A DNA stretch of 46,517 bases from an uncultured Clostridia bacterium (GTDB lineage Bacteria > Bacillota > Clostridia > TANB77 > CAG-508): the NCBI GenBank assembly GCA_947631185.1, contig CANRKJ010000016.1, positions 1 to 46,517 on the forward strand, written 5' to 3'. The position numbers and the translations under genes were made by a program. The notes under the pieces are model-generated. The model searched no databases and was not told the origin of the DNA. It worked only from the letters and a program-made list of their open reading frames with translations. Shown here in pieces: positions 18,501 to 25,848 of this stretch (the first letter of the stretch is position 1; each line of letters begins with the position of its first letter).

Positions 18501-20924
18501 TGTCATTTCACTTGTAAATTCAGATCCTAATCCTGTTTCACTATCTATATACGTATTTCCTTCAAACGGAATTACTCCTAATATCTTAACTTCACTAATT
18601 GTCTTATCATAATTATTAAATACATTAACATTTATATCTGCTGTTCTATCTTCTTTTGTTACTTCTGCAATATTAGGTGCAATTGTTACTGTTCCATCTT
18701 TATTATAATTTGATACTGTTTGTGTTGTTATTAATGTACTTGGTGCCGTTATACCTAAATTAGTAGATATCTTTCCAATTTCTTCTTCGTAATTATCATT
18801 ATTATTAATATCATATATATCTTTTGATTTTGTTAAATATGTATTGCAATCCTCATTATACCCATATAATATATATGCTTCACTTGATGATGGTGCAATT
18901 GGATTTAATGTTATATCTACACTTAAGTTTATGTCATAATCCATTCTTTCTTCATTTTCAGTTACTATCTCTGCATAATATTTATTATTTTCTTTATACA
19001 AATTACTTAATACAATATCTACATTAGAAGAATCTACATTTAAGTTTTCTGCAAATACTATATCTTCTGGAAATTCTACTAAAAATATTCCGTTTTTCCA
19101 TCCCATTTGATAAGACTGATCTGAAGTAGTTTTTATAGATATAGTTTGTTTTATATTTGAATTTTGTATTTCTGATATATTTGGATTTATTTTTAAACTT
19201 AATACTGATTCTGGTCTTCTATATTCTGCATAATGCGTAAATGTTGATGTTTTGGCATTTACTTCATTTAAATTTTGATTTACTGATAAATACGAATATA
19301 TTCCTTCTATAGAGTTAAAATCTTCTTCTGGCATTTGTTCTACTAATAACTTATCATCTATTTCTTTTACATTATGTACACTGAAAGATTGATAATTATT
19401 TATACCATATACTTCGACTTTTACTTTCTTTATATTATTATCATATTTAAAATAATTATTTTTTTGATATGTTCTTATATCATCCCTTGAAAATTCTTTT
19501 ATTACCTCTCCATTTTCTTCATTATATACTTTTGCACTATCTGCATTACCAGAAAAATAAATTCCATCATATGATATATATTCATCTGCATTAAAGTTTC
19601 CATTTTTAGTTGATACAAACTTATCTGGTCCATTTTCCTTAAAGGTAACTGAATTTGTATAATATTGTGTATAAGCATACCATACAGTTTCATAACAATC
19701 ATCTTTCGTCTCTTGATTATTATATGCTTGAACAGCTTTCTCTTTTGGTATTATATATCTATCTGATACTTTCTCACCTATTCTTACACTTGCTTCATTA
19801 ATTATTGTTCCATTTCCTAATTTCCCTTCTGTACATACCATCATTCTTTCAGATTGTGATTGTAATATATTATCAAAATCTGAAGTTTGATTATTATAAA
19901 CTGTATATTTTGATGTTACCGGTATTTCTACACTAAATGTACGTTCTGGATCATCCCATGTATTATATGGAATTGCTTCTTTAGGATATTCAAAAGAAAC
20001 TGAATAATTATTAATTGAATTTATTAGATTTCCAATAGCACCTGTTTCTGCATTTAAATTACTTGATTTTAGTATAGTTAGTTTGCCTGTTTCTTCATCA
20101 TAACTATAATCTTTTGAATTAACTCCAGATACAGCTACACTTACTGGATAATATCCACTAAGTTTTGGTGCACTTGCTGTTACTTCATTTTCTTTTACAA
20201 GTAATCCACCAAGTACTCTAGTGCTTATTGTACCACCAACTCTTACACCATTGTCAGAAACTAATATAGATGTATTTTGGTAACTAATACTTGTACTTAT
20301 TGAACCATACCAATCTACAGTAACTTCTCTTGTTACTGCTATTGGTGTTGAATTTCCTTCATCATCAACATAAGTTCCTTTTAAAGTCATCGTATTAACT
20401 TTGCTATAATCATTTATGTTATTTCCGATTTTTGAACTTATCTTACCCTCTAATAGTCTTTGACTACCTGCGTATACTTTTTCCTGTAGTCTTATGTTTT
20501 GGGTATTGTTTCCTATGTAATTTCCAGATACCACGGAATCTTCTACGATTGATGTTGACCAAGTGAAATTCTGAGCATTTAAAGTTATCTGTCCATTATC
20601 TAAATGTCCACCATTTGATACTTTTATTTCTGCCCATAGAATTTCATCAGTTGATTGAATATCTCTAGCCGTACCTCTTATCCTTTCTGCATAACCATCG
20701 CCATCATAATCTCTGGTGAAGAAAACCGAAAACTCTACATTAGGACTTTGAGTTTGATAATCTTCATCTTCAAGTTCGCCATATTTTTTAGCCATTTGAT
20801 TTTCTATGTCTAATTTGCTTTGAGTAATAATGCTATTTACTTTTGGTAAAGCGATTATTACTGCAATTGCAAATAAAATTAATGCTATAGCGATGACATA
20901 ATTTTTTTTACTTACCTTTCTCAT
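6729..20924 (-). CDS. Giant cell-surface adhesin B, complete (4731 aa)
   Basis: The ATG at 20924 follows AAAAGGAG. Order by approximate residue: signal or anchor segment 10-27; DYDGDGY loop 72-78; beta-rich region to 930; five Cna-B/SpaA domains 935-1500; three GLUG blocks 1500-2975 with about 32 G-G-[IL]-x-G repeats alternating with NCYN[TI]GNI[ST]G, blocks 2 and 3 opening with DLNGD calcium-type loops; a Cna-B domain from about 3130 split by four copies of a roughly 140-residue unit (3160-3735) and closing with ITETEAPEGYTL; 12 MucBP repeats 3808-4688 (VxxxYxDxxT...YYYK); then KTVKTGD, a hydrophobic stretch and KKDNK as a sortase-like tail. Family knowledge: GLUG and MucBP domains occur in adhesins that bind glycoproteins or mucus; the actual ligand is unknown. 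The gene is preceded by a terminator-containing leader and followed by a strong terminator. Paralogues lie on both sides. Confidence 0.93.
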   Translation of the reverse strand: MRKVSKKNYVIAIALILFAIAVIIALPKVNSIITQSKLDIENQMAKKYGELEDEDYQTQSPNVEFSVFFTRDYDGDGYAERIRGTARDIQSTDEILWAEIKVSNGGHLDNGQITLNAQNFTWSTSIVEDSVVSGNYIGNNTQNIRLQEKVYAGSQRLLEGKISSKIGNNINDYSKVNTMTLKGTYVDDEGNSTPIAVTREVTVDWYGSISTSISYQNTSILVSDNGVRVGGTISTRVLGGLLVKENEVTASAPKLSGYYPVSVAVSGVNSKDYSYDEETGKLTILKSSNLNAETGAIGNLINSINNYSVSFEYPKEAIPYNTWDDPERTFSVEIPVTSKYTVYNNQTSDFDNILQSQSERMMVCTEGKLGNGTIINEASVRIGEKVSDRYIIPKEKAVQAYNNQETKDDCYETVWYAYTQYYTNSVTFKENGPDKFVSTKNGNFNADEYISYDGIYFSGNADSAKVYNEENGEVIKEFSRDDIRTYQKNNYFKYDNNIKKVKVEVYGINNYQSFSVHNVKEIDDKLLVEQMPEEDFNSIEGIYSYLSVNQNLNEVNAKTSTFTHYAEYRRPESVLSLKINPNISEIQNSNIKQTISIKTTSDQSYQMGWKNGIFLVEFPEDIVFAENLNVDSSNVDIVLSNLYKENNKYYAEIVTENEERMDYDINLSVDITLNPIAPSSSEAYILYGYNEDCNTYLTKSKDIYDINNNDNYEEEIGKISTNLGITAPSTLITTQTVSNYNKDGTVTIAPNIAEVTKEDRTADINVNVFNNYDKTISEVKILGVIPFEGNTYIDSETGLGSEFTSEMTSNGIKVPSNLEGKVTVYYSENPKATKELGGDGNNWTTTPEDFSRVRSYLIDFNTTKLSSGTRFVFTYTVEIPTTAKYNEFAFSHHKIYYAIETKDVDTGRPSKITTEVQPNKVGIRKVRTYELDIAKLNIETRKPVGKGAKYKLIEYDEEDNEFFTQIITSNAEGKLIAKNLYVNRKYSLEEVSSPNNYMLDNKKFEFKVTENDSEELQIEVLSDDNFETSPEIEGDVVKATILEKPRFELIITKKDNKTEELLKGIQFEILDEEKVRASGTTNEEGKVTLAPLDQEVDYTLKETYAHGYYLLDDIDFRLVKEETGFKIESDKTELSEAQITVSEEQDLIKVETTLQDDRQPSIEITKVDESTQDPIPGVMFMLDGRDDSYTTNEEGKITIDALVEDQEYTLKEIRANGYYLEDVTFTITRDEEGNLKIVSENENFADAKVIDENKKILGLTFENEKIPTYDLKIKKIEEENEGKTLQGAKFQLYSEDTTVTTEHTTNAEGIIEIPNLCGFVEGREGVTGRYVLREIEAPEGYGNNAEEIKFRVVKNGEDLQVEILNSGEVETVSSSEISEGVLNLVIEDKPLFTLIKKDKETGEPIKNASFIIKEVNIPYDYAKDINGEYIGTLNEEGQRIVTTDENGKITLSLRDGKYVLIEVGYPEGYEKEEVIQFFEVTTGVKEVEDSVEPIEEPKEIEYIENIETIDDLVKLSEQVNSGIDYTGHTVTLTKTLDFENASTFTPIGNSSNTSFSGIFDGNGYEIKNTNLDYPYDSGVGLFGYTENAKIMNLGISGNITGRDYVGVIVGYATNSSIYNCYNKANITGRDRVGGIVGQAANSSIYNCYNTVNITGNDYVGGIVGISGIIYNCYNIGNITGKEKVGRIIGDATNISTYNCYYKEGITIEGTTKNEIGISKPETEMKLDSFIEDLGKNNFEKDKESINDGYPILLKYTIPDRITSINNIEDLVELSNQVRDRDSYENVIINLEKTLDFDQETSYENADDRSYGDLNGDNKVTGIKEELTSELGFTPIGSNFNAPFSGIFNGNGYEIKNIHINSSNDDVGLFGYVSRGKIINLGVSGNITGKKDVGGIAGYINGSRIYNCYNKANISGTNTNGNVIIGGIAGSGDQYNVNNIIRNCYNIGNISGSTMATTINNSAWLYLGGILGQGENVYNCYNVGDISGEIRASAYKNKVTDSIGPIIGKANNEKAITNCYYREETTINGNTKNEIGTSKPETEMRADTFIEELGSDDFAKDSEEQNDGYPILLKYNLPERITKIENIEDLVELSNQVQDGDTYAGIEITLEKTLDFNEAESYNDPEDERFGDLNGDGDNTGIKDELTSIPGKGFTPIGCIEAFPFSGIFDGKNNEIKNINFNTENKNGYLGLFGYAKNVTIKNLGIYENLSGRLSYFGSIVGELIGSGNLENCYFNGKIENTGGYVGGLIGYTNSDNTSTVSLSKCYNLGEIISANDNAGGLIANTYGYQGKSNIVFNDCYNEGNLTGRSVGALIGYNYVNCTITNCNNTGDLIGKTTSGSLGGLIGFSGYNLNIINSYNTGNISGDADKVGGLVGSLSDNNRGSGIIKNCYNEGDILTSAYNLGGLVGYSYTKCDFIDSYNTGNVSTTYNGNSYIYIGGICGTTYDGIIIKNCYNTGIIEGTSYMGGILGYGSSAKSITNCYNTGEIRDVGLKSNSYSIIGGILGFGYCEINECYNTGDIVTNNNKENPFYIGGITGWHGTVYNSYNTGNIVGYRKASSLSVVGGIVGYDDNAINCYNAGNITCVSTNGAIAIGGIAGYASSNTTTNCYNIGDITGKSENAVYIGGIKGQGRANNSYNTGTISGTSNYSLAIGGICGWSYTLSNNAYNTGDIIANYNGNSSNCYVGGINASGSGTSNNIYNIGNITVKSNSGCYVGGLINSGSIINGYNAGNISVESSNGKIYVGGLLGNGYDVENSTNTGNIEIKSLENNSSNDIFVGGIKADSGSVKNSNNKGNITANLDNINLLHLGGIVGNNSNDIISSNNIGNIQVDVGKNSGLYIGGIVGNTGPAKQCINKGNIDVYYSGNQSGNTNDYIAGIVGSGSAEGCYNIGNLNISLVNVQRSGNAYAYIGSISGSGRVINSCNLGNLEGKISNFSTAYVGRICGLHSSPSGNSYLNSMKYNVNTMSTSYSNSNGGETGIETIEVPEITIKDIIDIKSMEFFIQLNQDGVWTHIDGYLPKLLIKDAKTVDSTQIEIENKVEILKLTTDIDESDGVRGGFISGEDKDPYEKIKYNESNKNEIEIIPDDGYEIESIKVNEENIPYDVDENGAYTIQPDYFTHVKEDKKVIVKFALKEKILTINKVDADDEELKVKGAKFDIESIDGSNEIFGKITKYDEDDQFYFEEHDGTLIGNSSDYRDIAYSYMKIDLSKLDGEYYVVLNAQAYGNMYANISKDNPEKITSTSTYTKDNFMYCCGYYNYATDFASPVLEGGNVYYLNLYAEGTTNPIGNKINSIRLFKKTLDNSSCLGKLTPNDTTRWFEKDAETGVIKLSSGTSGTEGAYSYMQIDLTGKVGTYNVILNMDSTATSPVTVSITSDISPVKDTSPYNHMIYSISQIPNTTFASVPLAGGKIYYLHLSYYGGAPATEININSVELVKGELTEIYDNSFGDENLLIDENELFGKLLHDDTQTSEYPFSYYDGKYLNTVTNPTSGYVEVDLTDKEGDYNILVDTNITSSSGTVMMTVSEKEKNITDISPYSKFVYITNPTERKVYSSTTLKGGKKYNLLLKQSGGNYQSVNIYDIKLVENKNIATFDNTENDVFGQVTKNGDYGFEYSDGKLLPSTEGLATSYIPINLSDKDGKYAIAIKLSTKSSAITATINDNTEQFAETGYYSDKVFVWANSGGPSYGVDSDYVYVSNVLEGGNTYYLHLVATLSGGESYPASIDSIELIEYTDVEQFKNNKGDKFKVEGVTTDENGQLKVSVPHIGKYLITETEAPEGYTLDSTPRIVKITEKEDNNITIENKKKQPLVVHHYLKDAEGNETTTKVADDETAMYDLGAKYTTSPKTDLPNLELEREETDGDEVKYKLPPNASGEIVDGGVEVKYYYKVIPVELNIHHYLEGTGEKLAKDENIEYETKVDIENDKVTNISTEQTYEVEENSNYKTLSEKYEPTIITQDDNIVSEEEIEFSKDSELVYYYALSDSDIKIRYVDKQTDREIQDTETKPGKIGEEYNVEIKEIEDYTYVERDGELTGKYEAESKTITLYYSKKAKVTVKHIDRETEAVIETVNAEGLVGDQYTSTVKEFPHYRNVSKPDDETVTMKEEEITLEYYYEKIKTNVVEKHIDDITKDVIEEETHVGNEGDEYEILPKEIPGYDLVDDEDKMPKNAKGTRDQASIEVVYYYVKKAEVIVQYIDSATNEPIETETKTGHENDPYETEGKEIEGYDLDTTRLPDNATGTMKVTVRTGESDEKIFENQTIVKYYYNRKTRVIERHYDNRTETLIEEKVHYGHEGDSYSIPSKTFDRYVLNEDRLPEKPSGEMTKEDIIVSYYYKYESTITTKYQDKETGKDIIPPKTEEIFDGEEYTTEPEIIEGYDLDEEDLPEDPEGTIGKEDKIVIYYYHVHREDTMVTVNHIDVMNDEILATRKIAGKVGDKYKAESETFAKYDLMEDRLPDNAEGEMTEEEIIVNYYYKYRATITTRYVDEETNEDIVDPDEQDVPEGDDYTTIPKEIDDYELDEEKIPENNEGETPKSDVEVVYYYKKKNIDARVIAKYVDVITNEEIDSKTYTGKVGDTYKTEAKEIEKYDLVGIPENAEGTMTKEDIIVIYYYKHKSRRIVRYVDIETDKDIYDPEITEVHEGDEYTSKEKEIEGYELIKKPNNASGKMTKEDEEIIYYYKKKSEPVIVEKPIEKIIIKTVKTGDIIIRFIIITITSIIFAIVTIFKKDNK

Positions 20925-21190
20925 TTGAATTTCTCCTTTTAAATATATTTGTATCTTTTAGTTTAATAATAATATATTTATATTAATAAAAAAAGCAGTG
21001 GCAAACCTGTGTTACGTCACTGTTTTTACGGAAGTTCAAAACCGTTTATTATATTAAATTTTGATTAAATTTTTGTTTAAATTTTAGTATTTTTTAGATA
21101 TATTTAAATAAATACTTACGGATTAGCATTTTTGCAAATATTGATTTATATTATTGTTTTTTGTGGTTGGCGGGCGCCCAATGAGCGCCC
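16350..21190. repeat. 5'-end block shared by adhesins A and B
   Basis: This stretch repeats 1-4870 in direct orientation, covering promoter, leader, N-terminus, Cna-B domains and the first GLUG segment. One in-frame 24-bp difference lies near 16400-16450. The part at about 16455-18430 is almost base-for-base identical to 130-2105, whereas the flanks show many substitutions. Confidence 0.85.
20935..21053 (-). promoter_or_regulatory. Promoter and attenuator-like leader of adhesin B
   Basis: TATAAT (21053-21048) lacks a convincing -35. It is followed by hairpin ACGG/CCGT (21045-21028), then AAAAA, hairpin CAGTG/CACTG (21022-20996) and CTTTTTTT. The terminator-like structure ends about 70 nt upstream of the ATG. 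Loop sequence CGTAACACAG is kept in the leader of A although flanking bases differ. Attenuation is inferred. Confidence 0.55.
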
Positions 21191-21315
21191 CTACATTTGT
21201 CAATTTCTATTTTTATAATTTTTTGTTTTGGCGGGCGTCCAATGAGCGCCCCTACATTTGTTAATTTTCTTTTTTTATAATATTTTGTTTTGGCGGGCGT
21301 CCAATGAACGCCCCT
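21169..21315. repeat. Three REP-like palindromes in 61-bp units
   Basis: GGCGGGCGYCCAATGARCGCC copies at 21169-21195, 21230-21256 and 21292-21315. They are separated by AT-rich, partly conserved stretches (CATTTGTYAATTTYT...TTTTGTTTT). Located between the adhesin B promoter and the ftsH terminator. Confidence 0.88.
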
Positions 21316-21380
21316 TGTCATTATAATATTTTCATAATTATCAATTATTATTTTTTCAAATATTATGACACATACAGAAT

Positions 21381-21430
21381 AAAAAAGAAATCCCCAATTT
21401 GTTTACAAATTGGGGATTTCTTTTATTTAT
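21381..21430 (-). terminator. Terminator of ftsH
   Basis: Sixteen-base stem (21387-21402 with 21405-21420) built on AATCCCCAATTTG. It has T-rich flanks on both strands, so it may work in both directions. Confidence 0.85.
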
Positions 21431-23225
21431 TCATTATCTCTTCAAATTCTGGTCCGTCAATTTTCTCTTTTTCTATTAATACATTTGCAACTGCATGTAA
21501 TTTCTCATTATTATCTGTTAATATTTGAACTGCTCTTTTATAAGCTGTATCTATTATTTTCTTAACTTCTTCATCTATTAAAGCTGCTGTTTCTTCACTA
21601 TAATCTTTATGTTGTGCTAGATCTCTTCCAAGGAATACTTCTCCTGAATCTTGACCATATTGAATTGCTCCTAATGCTTCTGTCATACCATATTTTGTAA
21701 CCATTGCTCTAGCTATTTTTGTAGCTCTTTCAATATCATTGCTTGCTCCTGTTGAAATATCTCCTAATACTAATTGTTCAGCAACTCTACCTCCAAGAAG
21801 AGATACTATATTTTCTTCCATTTCTGTTTTTGACATAAATGATTTATCTTCTGATGGTCTATACATTGTATATCCACCAGCCATTCCTCTAGGAATGATT
21901 GATATTTGATGAACATTATCTTGTGTTTCTAAAAATCTACTTACAACCGCATGTCCTGCTTCATGGAATGCAACTAATTTTTTCTCTTTATCACTTATTA
22001 CTTTTGTTTTCTTTTCTGGTCCCATTGTAACTTTAATCATAGCATCTTCAACTTCTTGCATTCCTATTTCTGCTTTATTTCTTCTAGCTGCAAGTAAAGC
22101 TGCTTCATTCAATACATTTTCCAAATCTGCACCAGCAAATCCTGCTGTATTTTTTGCTATTGTAGATAAATCAACATCACTTGCTAATCTTTTCTTTCTT
22201 GCATGTACTTCTAATATTTGTTCTCTTGCTTTAACATCAGGGCTTCCTACTACAATTTGTCTATCAAATCTACCAGCTCTTAATAATGCTTTATCTAATA
22301 CATCTGGTCTATTTGTAGCAGCAAGTACTATAACACCTTCATTAGCACTAAATCCATCCATCTCTACTAATAATTGATTTAATGTTTGTTCTCTTTCATC
22401 ATGACCTCCACCAAGACCAGCACCTCTTTGACGTCCCACTGCATCAATCTCATCTATAAATACTATACATGGTGCATTTTTCTTAGCTTGATCAAATAAA
22501 TCTCTAACTCTTGATGCTCCAACACCAACAAACATTTCTACGAAATCAGATCCACTTATTATAAAGAATGGAACTCCAGCTTCACCTGCAACAGCTTTTG
22601 CAAGTAAAGTTTTACCTGTACCTGGTTGACCAACAAGTAAAACACCTTTTGGTATTCTTGCTCCCATATCTGTGAATTTTTTTGGTGATTTTAAAAATTC
22701 AACTATTTCTTCTAATTCTTCTTTTTCTTCATCAACTCCAGCAACATCTTTAAATGTAACTTTAGTTTTATCATTATTATTTATCATTCTAGCTTTACTT
22801 TTTCCAAATGACATTGAAGAATTTTTTCCTCCTTGGTTTGGATTCATAAGTATTACCCAAAATATTAAAAATACAATTAGGATTAATACTGGAGAAAATA
22901 CACTTAATAATGTATAAATTATTGAAGTTTCTTCTTTATCTAATTCAATCGTACCATTTAACATTTTATCATTGATATGTTCCATTAAATTATCAACACT
23001 TGGGATTGTTACTTCTTTAATAATATTATCATCTGACAAAGTAACTTCTGCAGTGGTACCATCTGCTGACAAAACAATTTTTTCAACTTTTTCTGATGCA
23101 ATATTGCTAATAAGTTCAGAATAATTCATTTGTGTTGAAGCATTATTCATAGCTGCACTAAAAATAACAACAGCAAGAATTATTAAAACTAGCCACATTG
23201 CTAAATTTCTAATTCCCTTTTTCAA
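21423..23225 (-). CDS. ftsH: ATP-dependent zinc metalloprotease FtsH
   Basis: A 600-residue membrane protease that unfolds and degrades membrane and short-lived cytosolic proteins. Two membrane segments are visible (about 9-26 and 112-128) around an extracellular domain. The AAA module has Walker A GQPGTGKT (199-206), Walker B IVFIDEID (254-261) and the second region of homology with RAGRFDR. The zinc site is HEAGH (421-425), with a probable third ligand Asp in SNDIER near 497. The TTG start lies 8 nt after AGGAGG. It has its own promoter in the 124-nt gap after tilS and ends in a strong terminator, so it is the last gene of the gdpP-rplI-dnaB-tilS-ftsH series. tilS next to ftsH is a common arrangement in Bacillota. 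Confidence 0.98.
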   Translation of the reverse strand: MKKGIRNLAMWLVLIILAVVIFSAAMNNASTQMNYSELISNIASEKVEKIVLSADGTTAEVTLSDDNIIKEVTIPSVDNLMEHINDKMLNGTIELDKEETSIIYTLLSVFSPVLILIVFLIFWVILMNPNQGGKNSSMSFGKSKARMINNNDKTKVTFKDVAGVDEEKEELEEIVEFLKSPKKFTDMGARIPKGVLLVGQPGTGKTLLAKAVAGEAGVPFFIISGSDFVEMFVGVGASRVRDLFDQAKKNAPCIVFIDEIDAVGRQRGAGLGGGHDEREQTLNQLLVEMDGFSANEGVIVLAATNRPDVLDKALLRAGRFDRQIVVGSPDVKAREQILEVHARKKRLASDVDLSTIAKNTAGFAGADLENVLNEAALLAARRNKAEIGMQEVEDAMIKVTMGPEKKTKVISDKEKKLVAFHEAGHAVVSRFLETQDNVHQISIIPRGMAGGYTMYRPSEDKSFMSKTEMEENIVSLLGGRVAEQLVLGDISTGASNDIERATKIARAMVTKYGMTEALGAIQYGQDSGEVFLGRDLAQHKDYSEETAALIDEEVKKIIDTAYKRAVQILTDNNEKLHAVANVLIEKEKIDGPEFEEIMNK

Positions 23226-23258
23226 GTTAGTATCCTCCTATAAATTTCATTTGAATAA

Positions 23259-23287
23259 AATATAGCATACAAAAAATCTAATATCAA
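23259..23287 (-). promoter_or_regulatory. Promoter of ftsH
   Basis: Minus strand -35 TTGATA (23287-23282), 17-nt spacer, -10 TATATT (23264-23259), about 34 nt before the TTG start of ftsH. Confidence 0.6.
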
Positions 23288-23349
23288 TAGATTTTTTCAA
23301 AAGAAATATTGCTGTAACATATGATTTTAAAGCATTTCCTACGGATTAG

Positions 23350-24411
23350 CTAATCAAGTCTTATTATAACAATTTGATTATTTTTTATTAATACTTTTGT
23401 ATGCTTATTTGGAGTTAAATATTTATTTCCTTCACCTTTATTACATAGTTTTATTACATCATCAATATGAATTTTCTCTATTCCCCTAGTAGTTTTAAAT
23501 AACTTATTTATTGAATAAAGAATAATTCTTTTTTGGATAACTGGATATTGAGTATTAAATTTTTTTAAATCAAGCTTTACATTTAAAGTCTGTCCGATAT
23601 CTTCTAGAGTTTTTGTTTTAGAATCACTATTAATTTTAGACATGATTTCATTATTATATACGTCTATTTCTAAATTTTCTTCTATTAATATATCATTATA
23701 GATTTTTTCTGTTTCCATATTTAAATATTCAGACTCTTCTGAAATTAAATCAGATAGCCTAGTAATAGTTTCTATAATATTTGGATTAAATTCTTTTTTT
23801 ATAAACGGAATAACAATATTCCTTATTTTATTTCTTGAAAATTCATTTTCATCATTAGATTCATCATGTCTTGGATTTAAATTTTCTGTATATTTTTCTA
23901 TATCCACTCTTTCAATTTCAATTAAAGGTCTAATATAATAACCATTTTTTGGAAGAATACCTTTTAAACCGCTAGGTCCAGACCCCCTTAAAATATTTAA
24001 GATAATCGTTTCAACATTGTCGTTTTTATTATGTGCAATTGCAATTTTATTAGAATTTGTTTTTTTCATAATCTCATTAAAATACTCATATCTAACTTTT
24101 CTTCCTGATTCTTCTAATCCCATTTTATTATCTAAAGCATACTTTTTAATATCTGTATTTAAAACATAACATTTTATGCCTATTTTTTCACAAAAATTAA
24201 TAACATATTTTTCGTCTATATTTGCATTGCTTCTTATTCCGTGATTAATATGAGCAACACAAATTTCAAAATTCATTTTTTGTTTTAACTTATTTAAAAT
24301 ATCTAACATACAAATTGAATCTGGACCTCCAGAAACACCTAATACGATTTTATCACCATCTTGAATTAAATCATATTTTTTTATTGTTTTTAAAATATCT
24401 TCTTCTAACAT
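23350..24411 (-). CDS. tilS: tRNA(Ile)-lysidine synthase TilS
   Basis: A 353-residue cytosolic enzyme that converts C34 of the CAU-anticodon tRNA-Ile to lysidine, using ATP and lysine, so that it reads AUA. The PP-loop SGGPDS is at 27-32, followed by HINHGIR, the LEESGRKVRYEYF segment, AHNKNDNVETIILNILRG and GLKGI, all typical of the N-terminal catalytic domain. The C-terminal substrate-binding part is short compared with the E. coli enzyme (about 430). ATG start with AGAGG upstream. The gene lies 59 nt after dnaB, with a 15-bp hairpin between them. AUA is very frequent in this AT-rich DNA, so the enzyme should be essential. Confidence 0.95.
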   Translation of the reverse strand: MLEEDILKTIKKYDLIQDGDKIVLGVSGGPDSICMLDILNKLKQKMNFEICVAHINHGIRSNANIDEKYVINFCEKIGIKCYVLNTDIKKYALDNKMGLEESGRKVRYEYFNEIMKKTNSNKIAIAHNKNDNVETIILNILRGSGPSGLKGILPKNGYYIRPLIEIERVDIEKYTENLNPRHDESNDENEFSRNKIRNIVIPFIKKEFNPNIIETITRLSDLISEESEYLNMETEKIYNDILIEENLEIDVYNNEIMSKINSDSKTKTLEDIGQTLNVKLDLKKFNTQYPVIQKRIILYSINKLFKTTRGIEKIHIDDVIKLCNKGEGNKYLTPNKHTKVLIKNNQIVIIRLD

Positions 24412-24439
24412 AAAAAACCTCTTTAATATATATATATGT

Positions 24440-24472
24440 AAAATTTGGGCGAGCTAAGCTCGCCCAAATTTT
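24440..24472 (-). terminator. 15-bp perfect hairpin between dnaB and tilS
   Basis: AAAATTTGGGCGAGC (24440-24454) pairs with its exact complement at 24458-24472 around a 3-nt loop. It overlaps the dnaB stop codon and has only a short T run, so it may be a partial terminator or an mRNA 3'-end stabiliser. Confidence 0.55.
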
Positions 24473-25814
24473 ATCCTGCTTCGTCTTCGTGATATCTATC
24501 TAAATTTCCAAATTTTGTATAATTTGGAAGCCATGACAATTTTACTGTTCCTGTAGAGCCACCTCTGTGTTTTGCAATAATTACTTCTGCTACGTTTTTA
24601 TCCTCACTATCTGCATTATAGTAATCATCTCTATATAAAAAGAAAACTAAATCTGCATCTTGTTCAATAGCCCCAGATTCTCTTAAATCCGAAAGCATTG
24701 GTCGTTTGTCTTCTCTTTTTTCAGCACTACGTGATAATTGAGATAATGCAATTACAGGAATATTTAATTCTTTTGCTAGTATTTTCAAAGATCTACTTAT
24801 TTCAGATATTTCCTGTTCACGACTTGCATTCCTTTTCCCTGAACCAGATACTAACTGTAAATAATCTATTACAACAAGACCAATATCTTTTTCTAATTTT
24901 AATTTTCTACATTTTGCTCTAATTTCCATAGCTGTTATTCCAGGAGTATCATCTATATAAATTTGTGCTTCTGATAATGTACTTGTAGCAGTTGCTATTT
25001 TTATCCAATCATTATCATCAAGTTTGCCTGTTCTAATTTTATTACTATCAACTAAAGCCTCACTACATAGTATTCTATTTGCTACTTGTTCTTTAGACAT
25101 TTCTAAATTAAATATAACAGCTCCTTTATTTGCTTTAATTGCAACATTAGTAGCAATATTTATAGCAAAAGCAGATTTTCCCATTGCAGGTCTAGCTGCA
25201 ACAATTATTAAATCTGATTCGTGAAGCCCTGCTGTCATCATATCTAAATCTGTAAAACCTGTAGTAAGACCTGTAATCATACCTTTATGATTATATAAAT
25301 TTTCTAGTTCTGCAAGAGATGATGCAAGAATCTCTTTCATAGCAAAATAAGATTTTGAACTTTTATTTTGAGCTAAATCAAATACTTTTTTTTCTGCCAT
25401 ATCTAAAATTGTATCAACATCTTCAGCTTCATCATAACCTAAAGAAATAAGTTCATTAGACATTTCAATCAAACGTCTCATCATTGATTTTTCTTGTACA
25501 ATTTTTATGTACATATCTACATTTGCTGTTGTTGGTACTTTGTCTGGAAGTTCAGCTAAATATTTAAATCCACCAACTCTTTCAAAATCACCCATTTCAA
25601 CAAGTTCAGATTTTACTGTTACTATATCAACAGGTAAAGATTTAGAATATAAATTAAAAATTGCTGAAAATATTTTTCTATTATCTTCTCTATAAAAATC
25701 CTCTTCTCTTAATTTTTCTAGAGCACTTAGAACAGCATCTCTGTCTGTAAGCATACTTCCAATAATTGCTTGTTCTGCCTCTATATCATGTGGTGGCACT
25801 TTTCCGTAATCCAT
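24471..25814 (-). CDS. dnaB: Replicative DNA helicase DnaB
   Basis: The hexameric 5'-3' helicase of the replication fork (named DnaC in B. subtilis). The N-terminal interaction domain starts PPHDIEAEQAIIGSML. The RecA-like motor has Walker A ARPAMGKS (about 207-214), VVIDYLQL as Walker B, and the conserved SREQEISEISRSLKILAKEL, PVIALSQLSR and DLRESGAIEQDAD segments. The ATG at 25814 is chosen because GGAGG lies directly before it; an in-frame TTG at 25826 would place the ribosome binding site inside the gene. This gives 447 residues, normal for the family. It starts 34 nt after rplI (same strand), the usual rplI-dnaB pairing. Its loader candidates lie in the window at 32703-34730. Confidence 0.97.
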   Translation of the reverse strand: MDYGKVPPHDIEAEQAIIGSMLTDRDAVLSALEKLREEDFYREDNRKIFSAIFNLYSKSLPVDIVTVKSELVEMGDFERVGGFKYLAELPDKVPTTANVDMYIKIVQEKSMMRRLIEMSNELISLGYDEAEDVDTILDMAEKKVFDLAQNKSSKSYFAMKEILASSLAELENLYNHKGMITGLTTGFTDLDMMTAGLHESDLIIVAARPAMGKSAFAINIATNVAIKANKGAVIFNLEMSKEQVANRILCSEALVDSNKIRTGKLDDNDWIKIATATSTLSEAQIYIDDTPGITAMEIRAKCRKLKLEKDIGLVVIDYLQLVSGSGKRNASREQEISEISRSLKILAKELNIPVIALSQLSRSAEKREDKRPMLSDLRESGAIEQDADLVFFLYRDDYYNADSEDKNVAEVIIAKHRGGSTGTVKLSWLPNYTKFGNLDRYHEDEAG

Positions 25815-25848
25815 TTTTTCCTCCAAATAATATTATGTATACAAATTT

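Noticed and set aside
20935-21053. c-di-GMP (GEMM) riboswitch upstream of the adhesins
   Set aside because: Only short pieces such as GGCAAACC on the opposite strand resemble it; the GEMM core, GAAA tetraloop and receptor are not there.
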